Shown here: positions 45,780 to 55,363 of the stretch, piece by piece
How the letters are laid out: each line of letters opens with the position of its first letter
Position numbering within the stretch: the stretch's first letter is position 1
NCBI RefSeq assembly: GCF_015240255.1
Contig: NZ_CP061205.1
Location: 1,054,001-1,118,000, forward strand
Source of the DNA: Kordiimonas pumila
GTDB lineage: Bacteria > Pseudomonadota > Alphaproteobacteria > Sphingomonadales > Kordiimonadaceae
DNA: 64,000 nucleotides
Direction of reading: 5' to 3'
The notes under the pieces: generated by a model
The model's database searches: none
What the model was told of the DNA's origin: nothing
The model's input: the letters and a program-made list of their open reading frames with translations, nothing else
Translations under genes and position numbers: made by a program

Positions 45780-46152
45780 AAAACCTGCGCGCTAGAAAAT
45801 AGCGCGACTCGTTGAATATCCTCATAATATGACCTGTTTAGTGCTAGATGCCTGATTTTTCGGGGAAATTTTATCTCGTTCATGACAGAAAAATTACAAC
45901 ATATAGTGGGACTTATAAAGTTTTTATACTTTATCTTGACGAGCTCACCCTTTCGACCCTATTCTTCGTTTCGTTAAATAAACAGAGCGACTCGAACGGG
46001 GGCTCGGACGAGCGTTCTTATAACCATTTGATTATATAGTAAAAAGTTGATTTGTTCGACTTTTGTTCTCGTTTCAGGTACAACATAGGTTGTTTCTGTA
46101 TGCGCAGAAGGAGTCAGTACCGCGTAAGTGGTCAAGGGAGATATAGGCAAAA
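45780..46152. other. Non-coding region upstream of nrdA
   Basis: These 373 bases hold a small hairpin at 45788-45806 (CGCGCTA/TAGCGCG) just after accA, a candidate pair of NrdR boxes, and repeated TCGTT pentamers (45809, 45876, 45966, 45971, 46069). A GGGAG ribosome site precedes nrdA. The gap is longer than usual here and likely regulates nrdA. Confidence 0.5.
45896..45941 (+). promoter_or_regulatory. Candidate NrdR box pair upstream of nrdA
   Basis: Two imperfect matches to the NrdR consensus (about ACACWATATATWGTGT) lie at 45896-45911 and 45926-45941, start to start 30 bases, close to the usual 31-32. Each matches about 10-11 of 16 positions. NrdR represses ribonucleotide reductase genes when dATP is high, which matters here as the enzyme lacks an ATP-cone. 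Confidence 0.4.
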
Positions 46153-47985
46153 ATGTTTGAGGTGACCCATTTCGAGCATGGCGGCGCGGTTGAGATTGAT
46201 CGTAGCCGGGATGACAGATTAACAGAGTTTGGCAAAGCTACTCTCTCTGACCGATATTTAATGCCAGGTGAATCCTATCAGGATTTGTTTGCCAGAGTTG
46301 CCTCTTTTTATGGTGACGACAAGGCGCACTCGCAGCGCCTTTATGATTATATTTCCAATTTGTGGTTTATGCCTGCAACGCCTGTTCTTTCAAACGGTGG
46401 TACCAATCGTGGCTTGCCGATTAGCTGCTTCCTGAATGAAGCCCAAGACAAGCTTGGTTCCATTGTTGATTTGTGGACAGAGAATGTGTGGCTTGCGTCA
46501 CGCGGCGGCGGTATTGGCAGTTATTGGGGCAACCTTCGGTCTATTGGCGAAACTGTTGGCGGTGTTGGCAAAACCAGCGGCATTATTCCGTTTGTTCGGG
46601 TAATGGACAGCTTGACCCTTGCTATCTCCCAAGGCTCGCTTCGTCGTGGCTCTGCGGCTATCTATTTGCCTGTTAGCCACCCTGAAATTGAAGAGTTCAC
46701 GGAACTGCGCCGCCCAACAGGTGGTGATCCGAACCGGAAAACACCAAACCTGCACCACGGCATTCTGGTAACAGATGCGTTTATGCGGGCGGTTGAAGCA
46801 GATGAAGAGTGGGCGCTGACAAGCCCTAAGGACAACCATGTGGTGCGGACTGTTTCTGCCCGTGCTTTGTGGATCCGTATTCTAACGGCGCGTGTTGAAA
46901 CTGGCGAGCCTTATATTATTTACTCTGACACCGTGAACCGTCAGATGCCTGAGCACCATAAGCTTGCAGGTCTCACTGTTAAAACGTCAAACCTGTGTGC
47001 CGAAATTACATTGCCGACAGGGCTTGACCATTTAGGTAACGAGCGTACGGCTGTTTGCTGTCTGTCTTCCCTGAATCTTGAGCACTACCGTGAGTGGAAA
47101 GACAACCGCGACTTTATCCCTGATATCATGCGGTTCCTTGACAATGTCTTGCAGGACTTTATTGACCGTGCGCCGAGTGAAATGGCGAAAGCCCGGTATT
47201 CGGCTATGCGGGAGCGGTCTGTTGGTCTCGGTGTTATGGGCTTCCATAGCTTCCTGCAGAATAATATGATTCCGTTTGAATCTGGTATGGCGAAATCGTG
47301 GAACTTTAATATCTTCAAGCATATTCAGAAAGAAGTTAACCGGGCTTCAGAGGCACTTGCCTACGAGCGAGGCCCATGCCCTGATGCTGCTGATTATGGT
47401 ATTATGGAGCGGTTCTCTAACAAGACAGCTATTGCGCCGACTGCGTCTATTTCAACCATTTGCGGCGGGGCTAGCCCGGGCATTGAACCCATTGCAGCCA
47501 ATAGCTATAACCAGAAGACTCTGTCAGGTAACTTTATCGTTCGCAGTCAGGCACTCACGCGCTTGCTGGAGGAAAAAGGCCAGAATACAGACGACGTTTG
47601 GACATCTATCACGGTGAATGAAGGTTCTGTTCAGCATCTTGATTTTCTGGATGCTGATGAGAAAGCTGTTTTCAAAACAGCGTTTGAACTGGATCAGCGT
47701 TGGGTTGTGGAGCTTGCAGCCGACAGGGCACAATATATTTCACAAGCACAGTCTGTGAATATTTTCTTGCCTGCTGACGTGCATAAGCGCGACTTACACC
47801 AAATTCACTATCAGGCATGGAAAAAGGGCCTGAAGAGTCTTTATTACTGCCGGTCAAAATCTATTGCCCGTGCGGAAGTGGTGGCTACAGGATCAACCAA
47901 GAAAAAAGATGTGAACGGTGAACAGCTACAATTGGCTGCGGTACCAGCATCCACGGACTATGAGGAATGCCTTGCCTGCCAATAA
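46153..47985 (+). CDS. nrdA: Ribonucleoside-diphosphate reductase subunit alpha
   Basis: The 610-residue catalytic subunit makes deoxyribonucleotides. It has MPATPVLSNGG, the active-site cysteines in ISCFLNE and NLCAEITLP, the CCLSSLNLEH finger and PTASISTICGG, and ends with the redox CLAC. It starts directly in the barrel region with no N-terminal ATP-cone, so overall-activity feedback by dATP via a cone is missing. The small-subunit gene is 2.2 kb downstream, separated by an opposing gene. A terminator follows at 48011. Expression is probably set at the promoter (candidate NrdR boxes). Confidence 0.95.
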   Translation: MFEVTHFEHGGAVEIDRSRDDRLTEFGKATLSDRYLMPGESYQDLFARVASFYGDDKAHSQRLYDYISNLWFMPATPVLSNGGTNRGLPISCFLNEAQDKLGSIVDLWTENVWLASRGGGIGSYWGNLRSIGETVGGVGKTSGIIPFVRVMDSLTLAISQGSLRRGSAAIYLPVSHPEIEEFTELRRPTGGDPNRKTPNLHHGILVTDAFMRAVEADEEWALTSPKDNHVVRTVSARALWIRILTARVETGEPYIIYSDTVNRQMPEHHKLAGLTVKTSNLCAEITLPTGLDHLGNERTAVCCLSSLNLEHYREWKDNRDFIPDIMRFLDNVLQDFIDRAPSEMAKARYSAMRERSVGLGVMGFHSFLQNNMIPFESGMAKSWNFNIFKHIQKEVNRASEALAYERGPCPDAADYGIMERFSNKTAIAPTASISTICGGASPGIEPIAANSYNQKTLSGNFIVRSQALTRLLEEKGQNTDDVWTSITVNEGSVQHLDFLDADEKAVFKTAFELDQRWVVELAADRAQYISQAQSVNIFLPADVHKRDLHQIHYQAWKKGLKSLYYCRSKSIARAEVVATGSTKKKDVNGEQLQLAAVPASTDYEECLACQ

Positions 47986-48010
47986 GGCAAAGGTTTTAAG
48001 AGTATACGGC

Positions 48011-48040
48011 AAGAGCCACACGTGTAGTCGTGTGGCTCTT
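48011..48040. terminator. Bidirectional terminator between nrdA and the transferase gene
   Basis: A perfect 12-base-pair stem AAGAGCCACACG/CGTGTGGCTCTT with a six-base loop, followed by TGTTATTT, lies between the convergent ends of nrdA and the gene that stops at 48043. Confidence 0.88.
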
Positions 48041-48042
48041 TG

Positions 48043-49944
48043 TTATTTGGGTGTGTCTTTAAACAGGGCACTTTCCCATGTATGGGCCAATGATGCTTTT
48101 AATTTTGATATAGGTTCAGAACTTGGTGCGCCTGTATATTGGTCAAAGGCAATAGTATAAACCTGTAGCTGGTTATCTGCCGAGCAGACTTGCCCAATCT
48201 GGGCAGGTTTACGGAATTTACCGGTATATAGCAGTACACACTGACCGTATTTAACAGCCGTATTACTTGCGGGGTCAATAAAACTGGAAAGCCATCCATG
48301 AATGCCGGAAAGACCTATGGGTTTTTCAAAATTTACCCCGGGGGCAGATAAAACCAGCGGGATATGCAATTGCGCTGTGTTGATGTTGTGGCCGTGCCCC
48401 AGAAAACCGCTATCGAATAATTCTTCCCCGTGATCGCCTAAGAAAACGATCAGGGTTTCATCGTATATGCCCTTTTCTTTTAGCGCATTGATCACTTGTC
48501 CCAAGTGATCGTCCATATAGGCCATAGCATTCCAGTAGGTTTTACTGAGCCACGCCTTATTTTCCTGATTGATTTCTCTTCGAGGAATACCCTTTTCAAT
48601 AAACTTGAGGTCCATAAATTTATGGTAATAAGGGAAATGCCCTGATTGAAAATTAAGGTAAAAAAGTTGCCTCTTGGAGAGGTCTATATGGTCCAGTCGC
48701 TTACGGAGTGCTTGTGTTATTGTCGCGTCTGACAACTTGATACTGCTGGCGAGCTTGGATGCGTATACACGCTTATCAGGGACAGTTTGGGGGTCATAGA
48801 AAAAGTCTGCTACCCTACGCGTACCTAGTTTTTTATCCAAATTCCCCCATGTTTCATCCTGGCCAGAGATTACGGACACTTCGTAATTGTTTTCGTGGGC
48901 TTGTACAAAGATGCTTTTATGGGTGCCTTTACTCTGGAAGGCGCCAGAGAACAGCGTGTAGAGGCTGGTCGATGTAAAGCCACTGTGGCTGTACGCATGT
49001 TTAATGCTGCTGCCGGTTGCGGCAAGTTGCCTTAAATTTGGTGCAATATATTGCCCGTTTATTTGCTTGGTGAGGATATCAGCCCTGGTGCTTTCTGATA
49101 CGATCACCATCAGGTTTTTATACTGAGCTGGAAACTTAAAGGATTCGGTGATTTCAGCTCGTCGCTCGAGTACGGCGAGGTCACCGGCTAGTCCGTTTTC
49201 ATCAATTCCATTTCCTGGTATATCGACTGCCCCCCAGAATAAGGTGCTATCAAACGGATCTGGGTCGCTCGGTGTTGAAAGCAGTGTGCTGCCATCCATG
49301 TCCCAGTCAGTTAAGGTGGACACTGTTTTATATATGCCATTGAATGCCATGTTTCTTTGAGCATTTTTCAAAACGCTGTGGGATGCCAGTGTAACTGAAA
49401 GGATGAAGGCCGCAAAGACAGAGAGGGCTACTAATCGGTAGTGTTTTGTTTTTAAAGGGACTTCATGCGCCAAACGTCTATATAGCAGAATAACACAGAT
49501 GGTAAAAAGCACTGTGGGCAGCAATAGGGTTGCCAGTTCATCGGAAATATAAACAATTGCATTTTCAAGGCTATTACCTGCAATGGCTTGAATAACACTG
49601 CTATCAACATGGTCGGCTAGATAATGGTGCAGTTTGTATGAGAATGTTAAAGATATGCCATAGACAAAAATATAGCCTGTTGCAGCCAGAAACCAAGGTT
49701 TTGTAAGAGATGGGAATATGAACCGTAAGCCTTTGGTTAAAAGCTGGGTTGTTAAAAGAAAAATCATTAAAAATGAGCTTGCGGTTAAGGCAATGAACAA
49801 AAATATTTCATACCAGTTATCTAAGCGGTTTGCCTGTAAGAAGCCATCGCCCGAAAAAACCTGATATTTTATTTCTAATAGTGATGCTTCCAGTAGAAAC
49901 AAGAGCAGTAAGCATACAGCTATAATTTTACCTCCGGATTTCAT
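48043..49944 (-). CDS. Alkaline phosphatase superfamily transferase (sulfatase-like)
   Basis: The 633-residue protein has about five N-terminal membrane helices and a large outside domain of the sulfatase/alkaline phosphatase fold. The nucleophile is the Thr in VSESTRAD, with metal ligands in FLGDHGEE and LGHGHN. A Thr in place of the sulfatase Cys points to a phosphoethanolamine or phosphoglycerol transferase (EptA/LtaS-like) acting on lipid A or glycans in the periplasm. The start at 49944 has GGGAG about ten bases upstream. It is inserted, opposite strand, between nrdA and nrdB. The substrate is not known. Confidence 0.85.
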   Translation of the reverse strand: MKSGGKIIAVCLLLLFLLEASLLEIKYQVFSGDGFLQANRLDNWYEIFLFIALTASSFLMIFLLTTQLLTKGLRFIFPSLTKPWFLAATGYIFVYGISLTFSYKLHHYLADHVDSSVIQAIAGNSLENAIVYISDELATLLLPTVLFTICVILLYRRLAHEVPLKTKHYRLVALSVFAAFILSVTLASHSVLKNAQRNMAFNGIYKTVSTLTDWDMDGSTLLSTPSDPDPFDSTLFWGAVDIPGNGIDENGLAGDLAVLERRAEITESFKFPAQYKNLMVIVSESTRADILTKQINGQYIAPNLRQLAATGSSIKHAYSHSGFTSTSLYTLFSGAFQSKGTHKSIFVQAHENNYEVSVISGQDETWGNLDKKLGTRRVADFFYDPQTVPDKRVYASKLASSIKLSDATITQALRKRLDHIDLSKRQLFYLNFQSGHFPYYHKFMDLKFIEKGIPRREINQENKAWLSKTYWNAMAYMDDHLGQVINALKEKGIYDETLIVFLGDHGEELFDSGFLGHGHNINTAQLHIPLVLSAPGVNFEKPIGLSGIHGWLSSFIDPASNTAVKYGQCVLLYTGKFRKPAQIGQVCSADNQLQVYTIAFDQYTGAPSSEPISKLKASLAHTWESALFKDTPK

Positions 49945-50178
49945 AGCTTGCAGGCTCCCTTTATGGTGTGGCACTGATTAGACCAGTGCTGAACTCTTGT
50001 TGTTGACCGTGGAGTATGTAGCAAAACTTGTGTTTGCCAAGCTTGGAGTTGCGTGAAGGCAAGAATATCTAAATATAGTATTTCTTTAATTCACATATAC
50101 TAATTGAGGGGGTATAGTTCCGACAGCTAGCGGGACTAGCTTTTCATATATTACACGATCCAAGGAGATACAGGAACA

Positions 50179-51165
50179 ATGGCCGATGCGGATGCAAATA
50201 ACGAAGGTGGTCTTTTGGTTGAAAGACATGTTTACAAGCCGTTCCGGTACCCTTGGGCCTATGAAGCCTGGTTAAAGCAACAGCAAATTCACTGGTTGCC
50301 TGAGGAGGTTCCTCTTGCTGAAGATGTACGCGACTGGGCACGCAAGTTAAGCGAATCGGAAAAGAATTTGCTCACTCAGATTTTCCGCTTTTTTACCCAA
50401 AGTGATATCGAAGTGAACAACTGTTACATGAAGCACTATACCAAAGTGTTTATGCCGACAGAAATTCAGATGATGCTGGCGGCATTCTCCAATATGGAAA
50501 CCATTCATATTGCGGCATACAGCCACCTGCTTGATACCATCGGCATGCCGGAAAGCGAATATTCCGCATTCCTTAAGTATAAGGAAATGAAGGATAAATA
50601 CGATTATATGCAGCAGTTTGGGTCTGATGATCTGCGGTCTGTTGCGCTAACGCTTGCTGTGTTTGGTGCCTTTACAGAAGGGCTACAACTGTTTGCAAGT
50701 TTTGCCATGCTGCTAAATTTCCCCCGCTTCAATAAAATGAAGGGCATGGGGCAGATTATTACGTGGTCTGTGCGCGACGAAAGCCTGCACTGCGACAGCA
50801 TGATTAAACTGTTTAAAACACTGATGAAAGAACAGCCTGAACTGTGGGACCAAAGCCTGCAGGATGACCTTTTGAATGCCTGCCAAACAATTGTAACCCA
50901 TGAGGATGCCTTCATTGATCTGGCATTCGGCATGGGCCCTATTGAAGGGCTTGAGGCACAGGATGTGAAAGATTATATCCGCTATATCGCAGACCGGCGC
51001 TTGCAGCAGCTGGGCCTAGATCCTGAATATAATGTGGAAAAGAATCCACTGCCGTGGCTTGATAGCATGCTGAATGCGGTTGAGCACACCAACTTTTTTG
51101 AAAACCGCGCGACGGAATATTCAAAGGCTGCCACACGGGGCAACTGGGATGAAGCTTTCACCTAA
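50179..51165 (+). CDS. nrdB: Ribonucleoside-diphosphate reductase subunit beta
   Basis: The 328-residue subunit carries the di-iron site and radical. Metal ligands occur in QSDIEVNN, METIHIAAY (E-x2-H-x3-Y, with the Tyr that would carry the radical) and VRDESLHCD. The Tyr is present, so it is not class Ic; it also has no ATP-cone. An AAGGAG site lies close before the ATG and it has its own upstream region (49945-50178), needed since nrdA is not adjacent. A terminator follows. Confidence 0.95.
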   Translation: MADADANNEGGLLVERHVYKPFRYPWAYEAWLKQQQIHWLPEEVPLAEDVRDWARKLSESEKNLLTQIFRFFTQSDIEVNNCYMKHYTKVFMPTEIQMMLAAFSNMETIHIAAYSHLLDTIGMPESEYSAFLKYKEMKDKYDYMQQFGSDDLRSVALTLAVFGAFTEGLQLFASFAMLLNFPRFNKMKGMGQIITWSVRDESLHCDSMIKLFKTLMKEQPELWDQSLQDDLLNACQTIVTHEDAFIDLAFGMGPIEGLEAQDVKDYIRYIADRRLQQLGLDPEYNVEKNPLPWLDSMLNAVEHTNFFENRATEYSKAATRGNWDEAFT

Positions 51166-51189
51166 AGCTTTCTGCATACCCAAAAGAAA

Positions 51190-51222
51190 AAACACCCAGG
51201 GCAACATTCCTGGGTGTTTCTG
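51190..51222 (+). terminator. Rho-independent terminator of nrdB
   Basis: An 11-base-pair stem AAACACCCAGG/CCTGGGTGTTT with an eight-base loop starts 24 bases after the nrdB stop, followed by a short T-rich tail. Confidence 0.8.
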
Positions 51223-51278
51223 TAGAGAGCGCTACTTGGGCGGAGCTTGTCTTACCCAAGATCTAGTTCGTGCTGGAT

Positions 51279-52154
51279 TTAGCGCCCATGGTTTTCCCTA
51301 GGTACACGGGGAAAAACACCATTCTCGTCATAAAAGCCATTGTCATAAGAGACAGCAGGCTGCCCCCAGTTTTGCAGGTAATAAACGCTTGTATAGCGCG
51401 GCGCTGAAAGGTTGGCGGCGAGCATCGCATAAAACTGTTCTGACCGGCCTTTGATCTGGACTGCGAGGTTGCGACCAAGATCATGGGCTGCTTCAGCGCG
51501 GATTTCAGCGGCGACACTGTCGCGGTATGCAGGGTCGGCGCGCTGAAAAATTTTCGCTACATCATTGTTCGGAAAAGCGCTTACAGGCTGAATACCGCAT
51601 TTTGTACTTGCCCGAAGGTTGGTGCCGTAGCTAAAGTTTTCTGCTGACCTGAGATTGATAGACGTTATATCTGCGCCATAACCGCGCATATCAAAGCTGA
51701 TGTTGTAGCCTGCATAAGCTTCGCCTTTTTCTTCCACTTTTGTGTAATAAGCTTTTTGGTATGGGCCGCACTTATCAGCCCCGTTGCTTCTGGCATTTTT
51801 ATATTTTTTGTCTTTTTGGTCAGTGTCAGTCACTCTGAAACCCAGATCATACGATGTTTGGGTCACGCCGATTACCATGTCGGCATAAAGGGGGTTGTTC
51901 ACCAAAATAACAGTGCCCGGCAAGCTGTAGGAAAGCTGCTTCAAGGTTTTATCTGCATAGAGCGCGGCATCGCCTTCTCTGGTGTTGATGTCTATAAAGA
52001 CGCGGAATGGGTGCGCGGCGCGGAAGTCTGCATCTTGAAAATTGATTGTAGCAGGCCGTTCATATCTATGTTCTGCCAGTGCACTGCCTGTCACTGCCGT
52101 AGCTATTAAAAAAGCAGCCCCTGTATTGATGATATTTTTTCCAAGCCCCAACAT
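51279..52154 (-). CDS. Secreted protein of unknown function
   Basis: The 291-residue protein has a signal peptide (NTGAAFLIATAVTGSALA, cleaved before EHRYERP). The first half has a lipoprotein-like or DUF4136-like fold impression (PFRVFIDINTREGDAALYADKTLKQL), but I cannot assign a family. Two cysteines (KCGPYQ, KCGIQP) may form a disulphide. It is monocistronic between nrdB and secA, facing nrdB; its start has a GGGAG-type site. The function is not known. Confidence 0.78.
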   Translation of the reverse strand: MLGLGKNIINTGAAFLIATAVTGSALAEHRYERPATINFQDADFRAAHPFRVFIDINTREGDAALYADKTLKQLSYSLPGTVILVNNPLYADMVIGVTQTSYDLGFRVTDTDQKDKKYKNARSNGADKCGPYQKAYYTKVEEKGEAYAGYNISFDMRGYGADITSINLRSAENFSYGTNLRASTKCGIQPVSAFPNNDVAKIFQRADPAYRDSVAAEIRAEAAHDLGRNLAVQIKGRSEQFYAMLAANLSAPRYTSVYYLQNWGQPAVSYDNGFYDENGVFPRVPRENHGR

Positions 52155-52240
52155 CTTTCATCTCCCGTTTGTTTATGGAGACCAGTATAGCGGGTTGAAA
52201 TGAGCTAGCCCTGACAGGGCTGTTAACGGGGTGTTCATGT

Positions 52241-52269
52241 AAAAAAAACAGCCCGTTTAGGGCTGTTTT
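52241..52269 (-). terminator. Terminator of secA
   Basis: A ten-base-pair stem AAAACAGCCC/GGGCTGTTTT with a five-base loop is followed by an eight-T run on the minus strand, 16 bases after the secA stop. Confidence 0.9.
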
Positions 52270-52284
52270 ATAATCTGGATCTAT

Positions 52285-55095
52285 TTAATAAGCGCCGTGG
52301 CAGTGTTTGAATTTTTTGCCAGACCCACACGGGCACTGGTCATTGCGCCCCACCGTTGAAAACGGGTTGGTTGCTTGCTTGCCAGACGGTGCGCTAAAGG
52401 CTTTTCCGCTGGCTACATCACCGTGGCAATGCTTGAATTTTTCGCCAGACCCACACGGGCAGGGGGCATTGCGCGGTACAGAATCCCACGTGCTTGTATC
52501 ATGAGGGTTAAAGCGCTGTCCGGCCTCGTTTTCCCCTGTAAGCGGGTCTAGGTGCTGGGCCTCGCCGATCACCGGTGCCTCAGGTTCCAGCATGGCAGGG
52601 TCCACCTGCTGGGGGGCAATCTCAATGCGTGATAGTATCTGGGTTACACTTTCGCGGGTATGATAGAGCATTGCTTCAAACAGGGTGAAAGCTTCGGTTT
52701 TATATTCATTGAGCGGGTCGCGCTGGCCGTAAGCCCTAAGGCCAACACCTTGGCGAATATGATCAAGATTCTGGAGGTGCTCTTTCCATTCCTGATCAAC
52801 AACCTGCAAAAGGAAGCTTTTTTCAATGCTGTTCCAGATTTCTTCGCCGTATTTTTCACGCTTTTCTGCAAACAGTTTATTCGATGCTTCTTCAAGGCGC
52901 TCAATAATGACCTTGTCATCCACACCCTCTTCTTCGGCCCAGTCTTTTATGGATACACCCTCAAGCACAAGTGTTTGATCTACAGCCTGTTGCAGGCCGT
53001 CAAGGTTCCACTGTTCAGGGTAAGATTTGGGCGGAATGTTGGTTTCCACAATGTTATAGACAACATCTGCACGCATGTCGGTAATGGTCTCGGCAAGGTT
53101 TTCGGAATCCATAATTTCGCGGCGCTGTTCATAGATAACTCGCCGCTGGTCATTCATAACATCGTCAAACTTAACAAGGTTTTTCCGAACATCATAGTTT
53201 CTAGCTTCAACCTTTTGCTGGGCTTTTTCGATCGCTTTGTTGATCCATGGGTGGATGATGGCTTCGCCTTCTTCGATACCAAGGCGCACCAACATGCTGT
53301 CCATGCGCTCGGGGCCAAAAATCCGCATCAAGTCATCCTGCAAAGACAGATAGAATTTTGATCTGCCCGGATCACCCTGACGGCCAGCGCGGCCCCTGAG
53401 CTGGTTATCAATACGGCGGCTTTCATGGCGCTCGGTTGCCATAATATAAAGCCCGCCTGCCTTGATAACATTTGCTTTTTCTGCGGCTACCTCTGCCCTG
53501 ATCGTGGCAGCCATATCGGCGATTTTGGCTTCGTCTTCAATGCCCGCTGTTTCAGCGGCTATCCGCATATCAGCGTTACCGCCAAGCTGAATGTCGGTAC
53601 CACGCCCGGCCATGTTGGTGGCAATGGTAACAGCCGCAAAGCGACCCGCTTGGCTAACAATAAAGGCTTCGCGCTCGTGGTGGCGCGCATTCAGAACTTC
53701 GTGTTTGATATTTCTTTTTTTCAGAAGCTCGGAAAGCAGTTCAGACTTTTCAATCGATACAGTACCGACAAGAACCGGCTGGCCCTTTTTCTGAACTTCT
53801 TCAATATCTTTTATGATCGCGTCATATTTTTCTTTGGCGGTGCGGTAAAATTCGTCGTGCTCGTCTTGACGGGCAACAGGCACGTTGGTTGGAATTTCCA
53901 CAACACCCAGCCGGTAAATATCGCCAAACTCTTCCGCCTCGGTTGATGCGGTGCCTGTCATACCGGCGAGTTTTGGATACATACGGAAATAATTCTGGAA
54001 CGTGATGGAGGCAAGGGTCTGGTTTTCAGGCTGGATCTTAACCCTTTCCTTGGCCTCAAGCGCCTGGTGCAAGCCACCAGAGTAGCGCCTGCCATCCATC
54101 ATGCGGCCGGTAAATTCATCAATGATGATAACCTTGCCGTCTTTCACGATATAATCTGAATCGCGCTCAAACATGGTGCGGGCCTTTAGGGCCTGATCAA
54201 CATGGTGCACAATTGCAGTGTTTTCATAATCGTAGAGATTATCTGATTTCAAGAGGCCGTGCTCAGCCAGAATTTTTTCTACACGTTCCGTGCCATCTTC
54301 GGTCAGGGCAACAGATTTGGCCTTCTCGTCTTTTTCAAAATCACCTTCACCGAGCTCGGCAACAACAGCATCAATCGCTGTATACAGGTCAGACTTATCT
54401 TGCGTGGGGCCAGAAATAATAAGCGGCGTCCGGGCTTCATCGATTAGGATTGAATCCACCTCATCGACAACAGCAAAGGCAAAATCGCGCTGGACCATTT
54501 CTTCCCGGTGGAATTTCATATTGTCGCGCAGATAGTCAAACCCTAGTTCATTGTTGGTGGCATAGGTAATGTCGCACGCATAAGCAGCGCGGCGCTCGTC
54601 GTCTGATTTACCCGGCACCACAACGCCGGTTGTAAGACCCAGAAAGCTGTATATCCGGCTCATCCATTCGGCATCGCGTTCTGCAAGGTAATCGTTCACG
54701 GTTACAACATGCACACCTTTACCGGGCAAGGCATTAAGGTAAACAGCAAGGGTGCCCACAAGGGTTTTACCCTCACCGGTTTTCATTTCTGCAATGCTGC
54801 TGTCGTTTAGGACCATGCCGCCAATAAGCTGCACATCATAATGTCGAAGGCCTATGGCGCGTTTGGCGGCTTCTCTCACTGTTGCAAAAGCCTCGATCAG
54901 TAAACTGTCGAGAGCCGCGCCGTCTGCAAGCCGCTGTCTGAACTCGGCGGTTTTACCACGCAGAGCTTCGTCAGAGAGTTTTTCCATCTCTGGCTCAAGG
55001 GCGTTGATCGCAGCTACTTTAGGTTGGAGTCGGGCAATATAGCGGTCGTTAGATGAACCAAAGACCTTTTTGGCGATTTTGCTTAGTCCCAGCAT
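52285..55095 (-). CDS. secA: Preprotein translocase ATPase SecA, with two SEC-C motifs
   Basis: The 936-residue ATP motor drives proteins through SecYEG. It has Walker [36 protein letters not shown] and [10 protein letters not shown] helicase motifs and the preprotein crosslinking domain. It ends with two SEC-C zinc motifs, [16 protein letters not shown] and [16 protein letters not shown], about 25 residues apart. A single motif is the rule, so this is a tandem duplication. It should bind SecB and phospholipid; the extra copy may aid this. The start at 55095 has AGGA seven bases upstream. Confidence 0.98.
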   Translation of the reverse strand: MLGLSKIAKKVFGSSNDRYIARLQPKVAAINALEPEMEKLSDEALRGKTAEFRQRLADGAALDSLLIEAFATVREAAKRAIGLRHYDVQLIGGMVLNDSSIAEMKTGEGKTLVGTLAVYLNALPGKGVHVVTVNDYLAERDAEWMSRIYSFLGLTTGVVVPGKSDDERRAAYACDITYATNNELGFDYLRDNMKFHREEMVQRDFAFAVVDEVDSILIDEARTPLIISGPTQDKSDLYTAIDAVVAELGEGDFEKDEKAKSVALTEDGTERVEKILAEHGLLKSDNLYDYENTAIVHHVDQALKARTMFERDSDYIVKDGKVIIIDEFTGRMMDGRRYSGGLHQALEAKERVKIQPENQTLASITFQNYFRMYPKLAGMTGTASTEAEEFGDIYRLGVVEIPTNVPVARQDEHDEFYRTAKEKYDAIIKDIEEVQKKGQPVLVGTVSIEKSELLSELLKKRNIKHEVLNARHHEREAFIVSQAGRFAAVTIATNMAGRGTDIQLGGNADMRIAAETAGIEDEAKIADMAATIRAEVAAEKANVIKAGGLYIMATERHESRRIDNQLRGRAGRQGDPGRSKFYLSLQDDLMRIFGPERMDSMLVRLGIEEGEAIIHPWINKAIEKAQQKVEARNYDVRKNLVKFDDVMNDQRRVIYEQRREIMDSENLAETITDMRADVVYNIVETNIPPKSYPEQWNLDGLQQAVDQTLVLEGVSIKDWAEEEGVDDKVIIERLEEASNKLFAEKREKYGEEIWNSIEKSFLLQVVDQEWKEHLQNLDHIRQGVGLRAYGQRDPLNEYKTEAFTLFEAMLYHTRESVTQILSRIEIAPQQVDPAMLEPEAPVIGEAQHLDPLTGENEAGQRFNPHDTSTWDSVPRNAPCPCGSGEKFKHCHGDVASGKAFSAPSGKQATNPFSTVGRNDQCPCGSGKKFKHCHGAY

Positions 55096-55363
55096 ATACA
55101 ATTCCTGCTGCCTTTATCTGCACATTTTTGCCAAGCATAATGTGATTAAGGGCATATACATAATAAATCAGTCATGGCAGTTTCTACTGCTAGAGCTTTG
55201 GCAGAGATAAGTATGAGGAACGGCTCTGTCAACCAACGGATGCTATATAGCACTGTTTATGCCTAATATTTATGATTCTTGCCTATCTTTTCGATAAACG
55301 CTAGAGATCAATTTAGGACCAGACGGGTCATGACGTTCAATCTTCCTCGTGAAAGAAACTACA

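Noticed and set aside
52660-53361. Long plus-strand frame of 233 codons
   Set aside because: It lies fully opposite secA and has the low-complexity hydrophobic look of an antisense shadow.
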